A stretch of DNA of 20,598 nucleotides from JACQRW01 sp964371935 (GCA_964371935.1 CAYJOT010000013.1:1-20598); one strand, 5' to 3'. Shown: positions 14,144-20,598, counted from the stretch's first letter. A program made the numbers and translations. The notes: generated by a model not told the origin, from the sequence alone.

Positions 14144-15610
14144 TTACATAACATCCTCTATTCCTCCTTTCATATAGAAAGCGGATTCTGGTTTATCATC
14201 ATGCCTGCCTTCAAGGATTTCCGCAAAACTGCGAATGGTGTCTTTGAGTTTAACATATTTGCCGGGAATACCGGTAAACGTTTCTCCTACGAAAAACGGC
14301 TGCGACATAAACCGCTGGATCTTGCGGGCGCGGTTCACGACAAGTTTGTCATTATCAGAGAGCTCCTCCATACCAAGGATATTGATAATATCCTGCAACT
14401 CTGCGTAGCGCTGAAGCGTTTTTTGTACATCGCGCGCAACGCGATAATGTTCTTCTCCAATGATTTTGACATCAAGTCCCGATGATGCGGATGCCAGCGG
14501 GTCTACTGCCGGATAGATGCCGATCTCGGTGAGCCCTCGGGAAAGCACAATGGTGGAGTCAAGATGGCTGAATGTCGTTGCGGGAGCCGGGTCCGTAATG
14601 TCATCCGCAGGCACATAAATTGCCTGCACCGAGGTAATGGAGCCATTGGTGGTTGAGGTAATGCGCTCCTGCAATTCGCCCATTTCAGTCGCGAGCGTTG
14701 GCTGGTACCCGACTGCCGATGGCATGCGGCCAAGCAGTGCCGACACCTCGCTTCCGGCCTGGGAGAAACGGAAAATATTATCTATGAAAAGCAGTACGTC
14801 TTTACCCTCCTCGTCTCGGAAATATTCGGCCATGGTAAGTGCTGCAAGCGGCACCCGCAGGCGCGCGCCCGGCACTTCATTCATCTGTCCGAACACGAGT
14901 GCGGTATTGCCGATAACTCCGGATTCTTTCATCTCCTCGATAAGATCATTTCCCTCGCGGCTGCGTTCGCCTACACCGGCAAATACCGAAACCCCACCTT
15001 TTTCTTCCGCAACATTGCGGATAAGTTCTTTGAGCAACACGGTCTTGCCCACTCCGGCTCCTCCGAAAAGACCAACCTTGCCTCCGCGGATAAATGGTGC
15101 CAGAAGGTCAATCACCTTAATACCGGTCTCAAACACTTCAGTCTTCGTGGATTGCTTGGTGAGTGAAGGCGCGGGTCTGTGGATCGGCCAGCGAAGAGAA
15201 AACTCTTCTTTCATGTTATTCTGATTTTTTTTCGCGTCATTCTGAGGCAAAGCCGAAGAATCTCGGTGAGATGCTTCGCTCTGCTCAGCATGACGAGAGG
15301 AGGGCGCGCGATCTATCGGCTCGCCCAGCACGTTAAAAAGCCGCCCAAGCACTTCTTTGCCCACCGGCACCGAGATCTGCGCGCCGGTATCCTCAACCTC
15401 GGCCCCGCGTGTCAGCTCGTCGGTTGTGGAGAGCGCGATGGAGCGCACCCGGCCGCCGCCCAGATGCCGAGCGGTCTCAAGCACGACGGTAGTTCCTTCG
15501 CTGTTCTTCACGCGAAGCGCATGATATATTGCCGGAAGCTGTACTCCGCTTTCGGTGGCGAATTCAACGTCTACAACCGGCCCGATAATTTGTACAATTT
15601 TTCCGTTCAT
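14144..15610 (-). CDS. atpD: F1 ATP synthase beta subunit
   Basis: Catalytic subunit of the F1 head. The 488-residue product has the beta-barrel domain, P-loop GGAGVGKT at 183-190, the GERSREGND segment, Walker B region LLFIDNIFRFSQAGSE, and the DELSEED-type loop EELSDNDK. An insertion lies at about residues 102-136, between GEPID and RWPIHRPAPS, where usual beta subunits have only a few residues. A 59-base palindromic element (15236-15294) encodes residues about 106-125 of it, in frame, and an Asn/Lys-rich stretch follows. The site is a surface loop between the barrel and the nucleotide-binding domain, so folding should tolerate it. Length is slightly over the usual 460-475. Confidence 0.97.
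   Translation of the reverse strand: MNGKIVQIIGPVVDVEFATESGVQLPAIYHALRVKNSEGTTVVLETARHLGGGRVRSIALSTTDELTRGAEVEDTGAQISVPVGKEVLGRLFNVLGEPIDRAPSSRHAEQSEASHRDSSALPQNDAKKNQNNMKEEFSLRWPIHRPAPSLTKQSTKTEVFETGIKVIDLLAPFIRGGKVGLFGGAGVGKTVLLKELIRNVAEEKGGVSVFAGVGERSREGNDLIEEMKESGVIGNTALVFGQMNEVPGARLRVPLAALTMAEYFRDEEGKDVLLFIDNIFRFSQAGSEVSALLGRMPSAVGYQPTLATEMGELQERITSTTNGSITSVQAIYVPADDITDPAPATTFSHLDSTIVLSRGLTEIGIYPAVDPLASASSGLDVKIIGEEHYRVARDVQKTLQRYAELQDIINILGMEELSDNDKLVVNRARKIQRFMSQPFFVGETFTGIPGKYVKLKDTIRSFAEILEGRHDDKPESAFYMKGGIEDVM
15236..15294. repeat. Palindromic element inserted in frame in atpD
   Basis: Imperfect inverted repeat beginning GTCATTCTGAGGCAAAGC and ending CTCAGCATGAC. Its left 23 bases are identical to those of the element in atpG (15965-16029). 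On the minus strand it reads SRHAEQSEASHRDSSALPQND-like residues in the AtpD loop. Confidence 0.8.
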
Positions 15611-15640
15611 GGGTTATTCTTATACTTCTTTAACATTCTC

Positions 15641-15664
15641 ACATTCTCAAGAATATGAGAATGT
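15641..15664. repeat. Palindrome between atpG and atpD
   Basis: ACATTCTCA (15641-15649) and TGAGAATGT (15656-15664) are perfect complements around AGAATA, preceded by an extra ACATTCTC. The reverse complement occurs once in gltX (3303-3326) with one mismatch. On the plus strand it is followed by TTTT, but no plus-strand gene ends here. Confidence 0.7.
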
Positions 15665-15682
15665 TTTTAATCGTAAGGGCAT

Positions 15683-16675
15683 CTATCCTTCCAACGCCTC
15701 CTTCCCCGCGGTGATTTCCGTAAGCTCTCGCGTGATCCCCGCCTGCCGCACTTTGTTGTAGACAAGCGTCAGGTCGGTGATAATGCCTTTTGCGTTGTCA
15801 GAGGCATTTTTCATCGCGATCATGCGGGCGGAGTGTTCGGAGGCATTGGACTCAAGGATTATATGATGAATATGCAAACGAATCAACTGGGGAACCAGAG
15901 CGTCTAAAATCTCGTTTGCCGACGGCTCAAACTGGTATTCGTAATTATAGTGTCCTATTACATTGTCATTCTGAGGCAAAGCCGAAGGATCTTGAGATTC
16001 TTCTCCGTCAACTGACGGATCAGAATGACGAGGCGTAGGAGCAACCGCATACCTGCCGTGTTGCGGTAAAATCCCGGCCACCACTTCCTCAATCCCCTTT
16101 TTCGTGACTGGCAATATTTTTTTTATAGTTGCCTCTTGCACAAGTGTGGTGCGAAAATTCGTATATACCGCGTCAACCTCGTCCCATTCGCTGTTGAGAA
16201 ATCCCGCAATCATTCTGTCTGCGATAGGAAGCGTCTGTGACAACTCGGTAAAGTCGCCGAATTCGGAATAACTTTCGAGTATGGGGATGCGCCTTCGCTC
16301 AAAATATTCTCGTGCCTTTTTCCCGACCGTGATAAGAATATATGGTCTTCGCAAGACCATATATTCGTCAATCTGCAGTTCGGTTTTTTTGATGATATTG
16401 CTACTAAACGTCCCAGCCAATCCTTTGTCTGACGTAACCACCAGCAATGCTGATTTTTTTACCGGCCGCGATTTGAGCAGGCCGGGCCTGATCGGACTGC
16501 GCCGAAGCAGATTGTGCAGCAGCTCAAGCGACGCCACCGCATACGGCCGCGCCCGGATCGCAAACTCCTGCGACCTCCGCATCTTGGTAGCCGACACCAC
16601 TTCCATGGCCTTGGTAATCTGCGAGGTGCTCTTTACGGACCTGATGCGCTGTTTAATTGTTTTGATCGAGGGCAT
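15683..16675 (-). CDS. atpG: F1 ATP synthase gamma subunit
   Basis: Rotor stalk that couples c-ring rotation to the beta sites. The start at ATG 16675 gives 330 residues opening PSIKTIKQRIRSVKSTSQIT, the canonical start with the TKAMEVVSATKM segment; the frame is open to 16792 but the extra residues do not resemble gamma. The C-terminus (ASDNAKGIITDLTLVYNKVRQAGITRELTEI) is canonical. The usual length is 285-300. Two extra stretches account for the difference: residues 104-114, written by a perfect 31-base palindrome, and residues about 213-240, holding a 65-base palindromic element related to that in atpD. Both fall outside the rotor coiled coil formed by the termini. No Shine-Dalgarno is seen. 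Confidence 0.95.
   Translation of the reverse strand: MPSIKTIKQRIRSVKSTSQITKAMEVVSATKMRRSQEFAIRARPYAVASLELLHNLLRRSPIRPGLLKSRPVKKSALLVVTSDKGLAGTFSSNIIKKTELQIDEYMVLRRPYILITVGKKAREYFERRRIPILESYSEFGDFTELSQTLPIADRMIAGFLNSEWDEVDAVYTNFRTTLVQEATIKKILPVTKKGIEEVVAGILPQHGRYAVAPTPRHSDPSVDGEESQDPSALPQNDNVIGHYNYEYQFEPSANEILDALVPQLIRLHIHHIILESNASEHSARMIAMKNASDNAKGIITDLTLVYNKVRQAGITRELTEITAGKEALEG
15965..16029. repeat. Palindromic element inserted in frame in atpG
   Basis: Begins GTCATTCTGAGGCAAAGC and ends GATCAGAATGAC; the left 23 bases equal those in atpD. A short inner dyad CCGTCA/TGACGG lies on the right side. It encodes residues about 216-237, ending SALPQND, the same peptide and frame as in AtpD. Confidence 0.8.
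16336..16366. repeat. Perfect 14-bp inverted repeat inside atpG
   Basis: GAATATATGGTCTT (16336-16349) and AAGACCATATATTC (16353-16366) with a three-base loop. It encodes EYMVLRRPYIL at residues 104-114 of AtpG, just before the conserved VGKKAREYF. No second copy was found in the window. Confidence 0.75.
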
Positions 16676-16773
16676 AATTATGGTATTATTATTTTGCAAT
16701 GAAGTGGCGGAAGAGTCCTGCCCCGCCTTGAGCTTGGAAGCGAATGGTTCATGGGGCGTACTATAATGTAGAC

Positions 16774-16907
16774 GCGCGGAGGTATCAGACACGATTCCTC
16801 ATGGGCAATGTCATGGGAGGCCGCGGAGACGTCCATGCGCCGTGACAAAGGGAACTCGGCGCCTTCTTTGCCCAAAGTCCCGTTCACGCGGGGCTTTTTG
16901 GTTTTTT
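16774..16907 (+). ncRNA. Candidate small RNA on the plus strand
   Basis: A TATAAT at 16762-16767 could start a transcript near 16774, and a terminator-like hairpin with T-tract ends near 16907. Between them the sequence has nested complementarities: GGGCAA with TTGCCC, TGTCA with TGACA, CATGG with CCATG, GCGCCG with CGGCGC. No -35 is convincing. It matches no RNA family I recognise (not SRP RNA or tmRNA). It runs opposite to the atp operon, so it could also be a leader structure of atpG on the minus strand. Confidence 0.3.
16874..16907 (+). terminator. Rho-independent terminator on the plus strand
   Basis: AAAGTCCCG (16874-16882) pairs with CGGGGCTTT (16889-16897), one G-T pair, loop TTCACG, followed by a T-rich tail TTTTTGGTTTTTT (16895-16907). 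No annotated plus-strand gene lies upstream, which is the main argument for the candidate RNA. Confidence 0.55.
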
Positions 16908-17019
16908 ATTGATGTCTTTCATAATCTGCTCTGAATATCCTAATCTCTTTTAGGATTGCTCCAAGTTCAAAGGAAATAGCAAAAAGCAACCCGATCACAA
17001 TTATAAGTGAATTATCCAT
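16906..17019 (-). CDS. Small membrane protein between atpA and atpG
   Basis: A 37-residue ORF, MDNSLIIVIGLLFAISFELG followed by a charged tail AILKEIRIFRADYERHQ. Residues about 4-22 could form one membrane helix, and the tail is amphipathic. The ATG at 17019 is nine bases after the atpA stop, a spacing typical of coupled translation, and the TAA is at 16908-16906. No family is recognised. It may be a small accessory protein of the ATP synthase or a chance ORF; the layout of membrane helix plus charged helix argues for the former. Confidence 0.4.
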   Translation of the reverse strand: MDNSLIIVIGLLFAISFELGAILKEIRIFRADYERHQ

Positions 17020-17028
17020 AATGGTTCG

Positions 17029-18585
17029 TTAGTTGATTAATTTTTGAAAATCCCCAATCGCTATCTTCAATTTCTCCTCAACCTCCGCGCTCATCTCTCC
17101 TGATATTCTGATTTTTTCAAAAATATCGGCTTCGTGGAGTTTTTGGAGATACTTGATCATGTCCTGGCCGATCTGCTGGACTTTTTCCGGTTCATAGTCG
17201 TCAAAATAGCCGCCGGTGCCGGCATAGATCAGGACTACTTGTTTTTCAAACGGAACCGGATCAAGTTCGGGTTGTTTGAGGAGTTCGGTCAAAATCCGGC
17301 CACGCACGATGCGCTTAGCTGTTGACTCGTCAAGATCGGAGGAAAACTGGGCGAAGGCGGCAAGTTCGCGGAATTGCGCGAGTTCCAGACGCAGCTTTCC
17401 GGCAACTTTTTTCATTGCTTTGCTTTGCGCGGCAGAGCCGACTCGTGATACTGAAAGCCCGACATTCAATGCCGGCCGCACACCCTGATTAAACAATTCC
17501 GGTTCAAGATAGATTTGTCCGTCCGTGATCGAGATTACGTTGGTCGGGATGTACGCAGAGATGTCGCCAAGCTGGGTTTCAATAATCGGCAAAGCGGTCA
17601 TGGATCCGCCGCCATTTTCTTTGTTTAATTTTGCTGCGCGCTCAAGAAGCCGGGAGTGGAGATAGAACACATCGCCAGGATATGCCTCGCGTCCTGGCGG
17701 GCGGCGCAGGAGCAGGGAAAGCTCGCGGTACGCCCATGCGTGTTTTGAGAGATCATCATAGACCACAAGCGTATCGCGTCCCTGATGCATAAAGTACTCC
17801 GCGATTGCCGCTGCCGTGTATGGGGCAAGATACCAAAGCGATGCCGGGGATGATGCCGGAGCAGATACGATGATGGTATATTCAAGCGCACCGGCATCTT
17901 TGAGCGTTGCCACAATCTTGGCGATCTTTGATTCTTTCTGCCCGATGGCAGCATAGACGCATATGGGCGTGGGATAGCGCGTATCGCGTTTTTGATGAAT
18001 GATCGTATCAACGGCAATGGATGTCTTCCCAAGCTGCCGGTCGCCGATAATGAGCTCGCGCTGCCCCCGGCCTATGGGAATGATGGCATCAATAGCTTTA
18101 ATGCCGGTGTGCAACGGCGTATTCACGGATTCGCGCACGGTCACCGACGGCGCCAGGCGTTCGACCGGATAAAAAACCGGTTTGGCGCCAGCCGAAGGCT
18201 GGTCAGCCTCTGGCTGAGGAAAAAGCGGCCCGCGTTCATCCTGCGGATTGCCCAACGGATCAATCACGCGCCCGATCATCTCGTCCCCCACAGCAACCGA
18301 AAGCACACGGCCAAGCGGTTTTACCACGTCCCCTTCTTTTACTTTCAAATAATCACCCAGCACGATCGCGCCCACCGTATCTTCTTCCAGGTTGAACGCG
18401 ATGCCGATCACCGATCCATCACTTGTTGCAAACTCAAGCATTTCCTGCGAAGCAACCCCGGAGAGTCCGGACACTTTTGCAATGCCATCCCCCACTTCCA
18501 AAACATGCCCAACGCGCTCAAGCTTGATCTCGCGCTTGTATGATTCGATTTCCGACTGTAGCAGTTCAACAATGTTGTTAGACAT
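17029..18585 (-). CDS. atpA: F1 ATP synthase alpha subunit
   Basis: Non-catalytic nucleotide-binding subunit of the F1 head. The 518-residue product has the N-terminal stretch that binds delta, the beta-barrel (VGHVLEVGDGIAKVSGL), P-loop GDRQLGKT at 181-188, and the catalytic arginine region in ISVTDGQI-like SITDGQIYLEPELFNQGVRPALNVGLSVSRVGS. About ten extra residues (123-133, PQPEADQPSAG) follow ERGPLF where other alpha subunits go almost directly to the conserved P/V segment; these are written by two tandem hairpins at 18188-18217. The gap to atpH is 27 bases and includes part of a long inverted repeat. Confidence 0.97.
   Translation of the reverse strand: MSNNIVELLQSEIESYKREIKLERVGHVLEVGDGIAKVSGLSGVASQEMLEFATSDGSVIGIAFNLEEDTVGAIVLGDYLKVKEGDVVKPLGRVLSVAVGDEMIGRVIDPLGNPQDERGPLFPQPEADQPSAGAKPVFYPVERLAPSVTVRESVNTPLHTGIKAIDAIIPIGRGQRELIIGDRQLGKTSIAVDTIIHQKRDTRYPTPICVYAAIGQKESKIAKIVATLKDAGALEYTIIVSAPASSPASLWYLAPYTAAAIAEYFMHQGRDTLVVYDDLSKHAWAYRELSLLLRRPPGREAYPGDVFYLHSRLLERAAKLNKENGGGSMTALPIIETQLGDISAYIPTNVISITDGQIYLEPELFNQGVRPALNVGLSVSRVGSAAQSKAMKKVAGKLRLELAQFRELAAFAQFSSDLDESTAKRIVRGRILTELLKQPELDPVPFEKQVVLIYAGTGGYFDDYEPEKVQQIGQDMIKYLQKLHEADIFEKIRISGEMSAEVEEKLKIAIGDFQKLIN
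18188..18217. repeat. Tandem hairpins inside atpA
   Basis: CCAGCC-GAA-GGCTGG (18188-18202) directly followed by TCAGCC-TCT-GGCTGA (18203-18217). The two 15-base units differ at few positions, so they look like a duplicated hairpin. The 30 bases equal ten codons and encode residues 123-133 of AtpA. Confidence 0.75.
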
Positions 18586-18603
18586 ATGTCTGATATTTTT
18601 CCA

Positions 18604-18650
18604 TTTTCCAGACTAAGTCTGGAATGAGGTTCCAGACTTAGTCTGGAAAA
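18604..18650. repeat. Perfect 21-bp inverted repeat at the atpH-atpA junction
   Basis: Arms 18604-18624 and 18630-18650 are exact complements with spacer TGAGG. Each arm is itself nearly palindromic (TTCCAGACTTAGTCTGGAA). The atpH stop codon lies in the left arm, so the last 12 codons of atpH are made of this repeat. It will form a strong RNA hairpin just before the atpA start. Confidence 0.9.
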
Positions 18651-19017
18651 TCCTCTCAATCTGCCGTTTTGCCGAGGCATCAATGAGCAACTCGTTATCC
18701 ACCAAAATTTTAATGCCCGCGAACAATTCCGGGCTTGTTTTCTCTTCAATGAGAATTTTTTTTCCCAGAATCACACCGATCTCCTTTTTCAGCCGCTCGC
18801 TCACCGGCGCCGCGGATTCAATCTTCACTTTCCGCATGCCGCTTTCGCGCAATACGATCTTCTCATAAGCCGCCACAATCAGATCGCTTTTCCCGCTCAT
18901 GCGGTGGCGCGTAAGCAATGCGACAAATCGGCGCATGATTTCTTTTTGTCTGGAGGCCGGCGCATTCTTGAGAGCCGCGTGAAGCGCTTCGGCGTATTGT
19001 GCGGGGCGATATTTCAT
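18613..19017 (-). CDS. atpH: F1Fo ATP synthase delta subunit, short form
   Basis: Peripheral-stalk subunit joining alpha to b. The 134-residue product is shorter than the usual 175-185. It opens KYRPAQYAEALHAALK, matching the family's YAxAL start, and ends with GIKILVDNELLIDASAKRQIERI, the counterpart of the GGxxIxxxDxxIDxSxxxxLxxL motif. The N-terminal helical domain is compressed. The last residues, FQTKSGTSFQT, come from the inverted repeat at 18604-18650 and are probably not ancestral. It overlaps atpF by four bases (ATGA), so the two are translationally coupled. Confidence 0.9.
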   Translation of the reverse strand: MKYRPAQYAEALHAALKNAPASRQKEIMRRFVALLTRHRMSGKSDLIVAAYEKIVLRESGMRKVKIESAAPVSERLKKEIGVILGKKILIEEKTSPELFAGIKILVDNELLIDASAKRQIERIFQTKSGTSFQT

Positions 19018-19520
19018 GCAATGGTCTTTAACTCGGCAAGCGCGTCACGGATCAACTGGCGGTCACGTTCCTCGTGCGGTATTTTTCCAAGAACTTTTAC
19101 AAGTCCCTGCTTGATAAGCTCATGCGCAGTCGCGTATACTTCTTCACCCATGATCGCCTTTTCCTGCATGATGATCCGCTTGGCGTCGCGTATGATTTGC
19201 TCGCTTTTTTTGGCGGCCTCTGCCACAATCTCTTCCTGCCGTTTTTTGCCTGCCTGTTCTGCCTCATTCACCATTGCGAGGCTATCAGTACGCGCCTGTT
19301 GCAGCGTAGCCGCTCGCAATTCATCGGCGCGTTTGAGTGTTTCTTCCGCCTCACGCCGCAACTCAAACCCTTTTTCAATCTCCTGCCGCCGCTTGGCAAG
19401 CATTGCCAAAATCGGCTTATACGCGAATTTTTTCAACAGAAAGAGAAGAAGGAAAAAGTTGACTGCTTGCGCCAGCAAGAGCCGCCAGTCAATGCCAAAA
19501 TTGGTAATAAATTCCGACAT
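19014..19520 (-). CDS. atpF: Fo ATP synthase b subunit
   Basis: Peripheral stalk of Fo. The 168-residue product has one N-terminal membrane helix (about 12-30, LLAQAVNFFLLLFLLKKF) followed by the conserved YKPILAMLAKRRQEIEKG and a long charged coiled coil with Ala/Glu/Lys repeats to the C-terminus. Length is near the usual 155-170. It starts three bases after the atpE stop and overlaps atpH at its end. A single b gene is present here, so the stalk is presumably a b homodimer. Confidence 0.95.
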   Translation of the reverse strand: MSEFITNFGIDWRLLLAQAVNFFLLLFLLKKFAYKPILAMLAKRRQEIEKGFELRREAEETLKRADELRAATLQQARTDSLAMVNEAEQAGKKRQEEIVAEAAKKSEQIIRDAKRIIMQEKAIMGEEVYATAHELIKQGLVKVLGKIPHEERDRQLIRDALAELKTIA

Positions 19521-19523
19521 TCC

Positions 19524-19763
19524 TTATACAAACTTAATAATGAGCGCTACAACCAGCGCGTAGATCGCGATGGCCTCGGCAAACGCGATTGCCAAGATCA
19601 TCGGCGTCTGGATTTTAGATGCCGCTTCCGGGTTTCTCCCGATGGCCTTGAGCGCGTTGGATCCGATGAGCGCGATGGCAACCGACGGCGTTACCGTACC
19701 AAGCACGATAACCGCGGCCGTTGCCAATATTTTTACTGCTTCTGGGGTCATTTCTGGACTCAT
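19524..19763 (-). CDS. atpE: Fo ATP synthase c subunit
   Basis: Forms the rotating c-ring. The 79-residue product has two membrane helices, the polar loop GRNPEA (residues 42-47), and the ion-binding carboxylate E63 in AIAFAEAIAIYALV. The Q and S/T residues that define sodium-type rings are replaced (hydrophobic residue in helix 1, Ala after E63), so protons are the expected ion. Helix 1 has fewer glycines than usual: the GxGxGxG stretch reads TPSVAIALIGS. An ATG at 19751 is an alternative start that would remove four residues. Confidence 0.95.
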   Translation of the reverse strand: MSPEMTPEAVKILATAAVIVLGTVTPSVAIALIGSNALKAIGRNPEAASKIQTPMILAIAFAEAIAIYALVVALIIKFV

Positions 19764-19791
19764 AAGTTAGAATTTCTAATTCCTAATTGAT

Positions 19792-19824
19792 CTAATTTCT
19801 AATTGGGATTTGATTAGAAATTAG
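19792..19824. repeat. Inverted repeat between atpB and atpE
   Basis: CTAATTTCTAAT (19792-19803) and ATTAGAAATTAG (19813-19824) are perfect 12-base complements with a nine-base loop. The 85-base gap around it consists of further TAATT/TTAGA units, a low-complexity repeat. Confidence 0.7.
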
Positions 19825-19848
19825 TAATTAGACATTAGACATTTATTA

Positions 19849-20598
19849 TTAATGATTCTCTGCCGTCTCATGGCGCGTTATCGCAATACTGATAAACACC
19901 ATGGAGAGCATTGCAAATACGAGCGCCTGCACGAATCCAACGAATATTTCAAGCATGAGAAACGGGAGCGGCGCTACAAACGGCGCCAGAAATCCCGTTA
20001 CGATGAGCAATACTTCCCCGGCAAATATATTGCCGAACAGCCGGAACGAGAACGATATAATTTTAGCAAATTCAGAAACTAATTCAAGTATGCCGACAAA
20101 AAACTCAATGGGCCCCCTGAACGAAAAGAATTTGCCCAGATGCGCCCGCACCCCCAGCGCCGCCATCCCTGATATATGTATCAGAAAAACCATGACCGTG
20201 GCAAGAGCCAGCGTGACATTGAGATCCGATGCCGCAGACCGGAAAATTGGCACGAGCAACTTTTTGCCATCCACCATCTCGTACAAACCAACTGAACCCA
20301 CGCCCGGAAATATCCCCAGCCAGTTCGAAATCAGGATAAAAAGAAAGACCGTCGCGATCAGCGGAAAATACTGCTCGGCTTTCTCGCGGCTCCCGAAAAT
20401 AGACGCCATCAGATTCAAAAACCTCTCGCAAAAACTCTCAAATAAATTCTGCAGCCCGTGCGGCACCAGCTCCACATGCCGCGAAATCAAAAAAGCGCCC
20501 CCGATCAAAACCCCCATCACGACCCACGAGGTAATCAGCGTATTGGTCACCGGAAACCCAAACACAAAAAAAAGTTTTTCCGCCGCAATTTCAATGTG
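19849..20598 (-). CDS. atpB: Fo ATP synthase a subunit, N-terminus cut by window edge
   Basis: Membrane stator with the proton half-channels. The frame stays open to the last base (HIEIAAEKLF precedes FGFPVTNT), so the gene continues beyond the right edge; a GTG at 20565 is not the true start. Of the 249 visible residues most are in membrane helices. The essential arginine is in SFSFRLFGNIFAGEVL, about residue 186 of the visible part, with the family motifs SNWLGIFPGV and FVQALVFAMLSMVFIS near the C-terminus. First gene of the visible atp operon, 85 bases before atpE. Confidence 0.96.
   Translation of the reverse strand, partial: HIEIAAEKLFFVFGFPVTNTLITSWVVMGVLIGGAFLISRHVELVPHGLQNLFESFCERFLNLMASIFGSREKAEQYFPLIATVFLFILISNWLGIFPGVGSVGLYEMVDGKKLLVPIFRSAASDLNVTLALATVMVFLIHISGMAALGVRAHLGKFFSFRGPIEFFVGILELVSEFAKIISFSFRLFGNIFAGEVLLIVTGFLAPFVAPLPFLMLEIFVGFVQALVFAMLSMVFISIAITRHETAENH

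Noticed and set aside
16676..16792. N-terminal extension of AtpG to 16792
   Set aside because: The canonical gamma start PSIKTIKQRI follows the ATG at 16675, and the upstream residues have no resemblance to gamma subunits.
16678..16887. Minus-strand 69-residue frame upstream of atpG
   Set aside because: Composition unlike a protein, no Shine-Dalgarno, and it overlaps the structured block; better read as RNA structure.

Overview
The window looks like a chromosomal segment of a Candidate Phyla Radiation (Patescibacteria) bacterium, most likely of the Parcubacteria type. The evidence is tight gene packing, short genes, housekeeping proteins with CPR-style variants (CTP synthase with a DAGTI loop, a short F1 delta and a very short epsilon subunit), a membrane-anchored half-Ada domain protein, and many short palindromic elements. 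TGA acts as a stop (gltX, rpmA and pyrG end in it), so the code appears standard and Gracilibacteria-type recoding is unlikely. The taxonomic call is inference from family resemblance, not from a marker-gene tree.

Layout, left to right. (1) 3-3753, plus strand: a cell-wall operon, murD (3' end only), ftsW, murG, then gltX, with gaps of 1 to 9 bases. (2) 3851-5203, plus strand: a secreted coiled-coil M23 murein hydrolase. (3) 5265-7121: a more AT-rich accessory stretch with a cysteine-cluster (YkgJ-like) protein split by a scaffold gap, a convergent XerC/D-type recombinase whose 3' end overlaps it, and a small coiled-coil protein. (4) 7172-9179: a RecB/AddB-type Fe-S nuclease (+), a half-Ada membrane protein (-) and ribosomal protein L27 (+). 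(5) 9157-13775, minus strand: pyrG, rplI, an S41 processing protease, a lipid-side cyclophilin and a small beta-carbonic anhydrase. (6) 13845-20598, minus strand: the F1Fo ATP synthase operon atpB-E-F-H-A-(small ORF)-G-D-C, running off the right edge inside atpB.

Functionally the window combines peptidoglycan polymerisation and remodelling, tRNA charging, CTP synthesis, envelope protein folding and proteolysis, and a proton-type ATP synthase that may run as an ATP-driven pump or a synthase.

The most unusual signal is a set of short palindromic elements that sit inside reading frames without breaking them. AtpD and AtpG carry the same element in the same frame (both encode SALPQND). AtpG carries a second perfect palindrome, AtpA has a pair of tandem hairpins, the C-terminus of AtpH is written by a perfect 21-bp inverted repeat, and GltX has a copy of a palindrome that also sits between atpG and atpD. 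This resembles the Rickettsia palindromic elements that insert in frame into genes. Separately, three intergenic hairpins share a CGATCG centre with different but self-complementary arms, and the atpA-atpG gap holds a candidate plus-strand RNA and a small membrane ORF.

The 100-N gap at 5530-5629 is flanked by identical 55-bp copies. It is almost certainly an unmerged contig overlap: collapsing it restores a single open frame.
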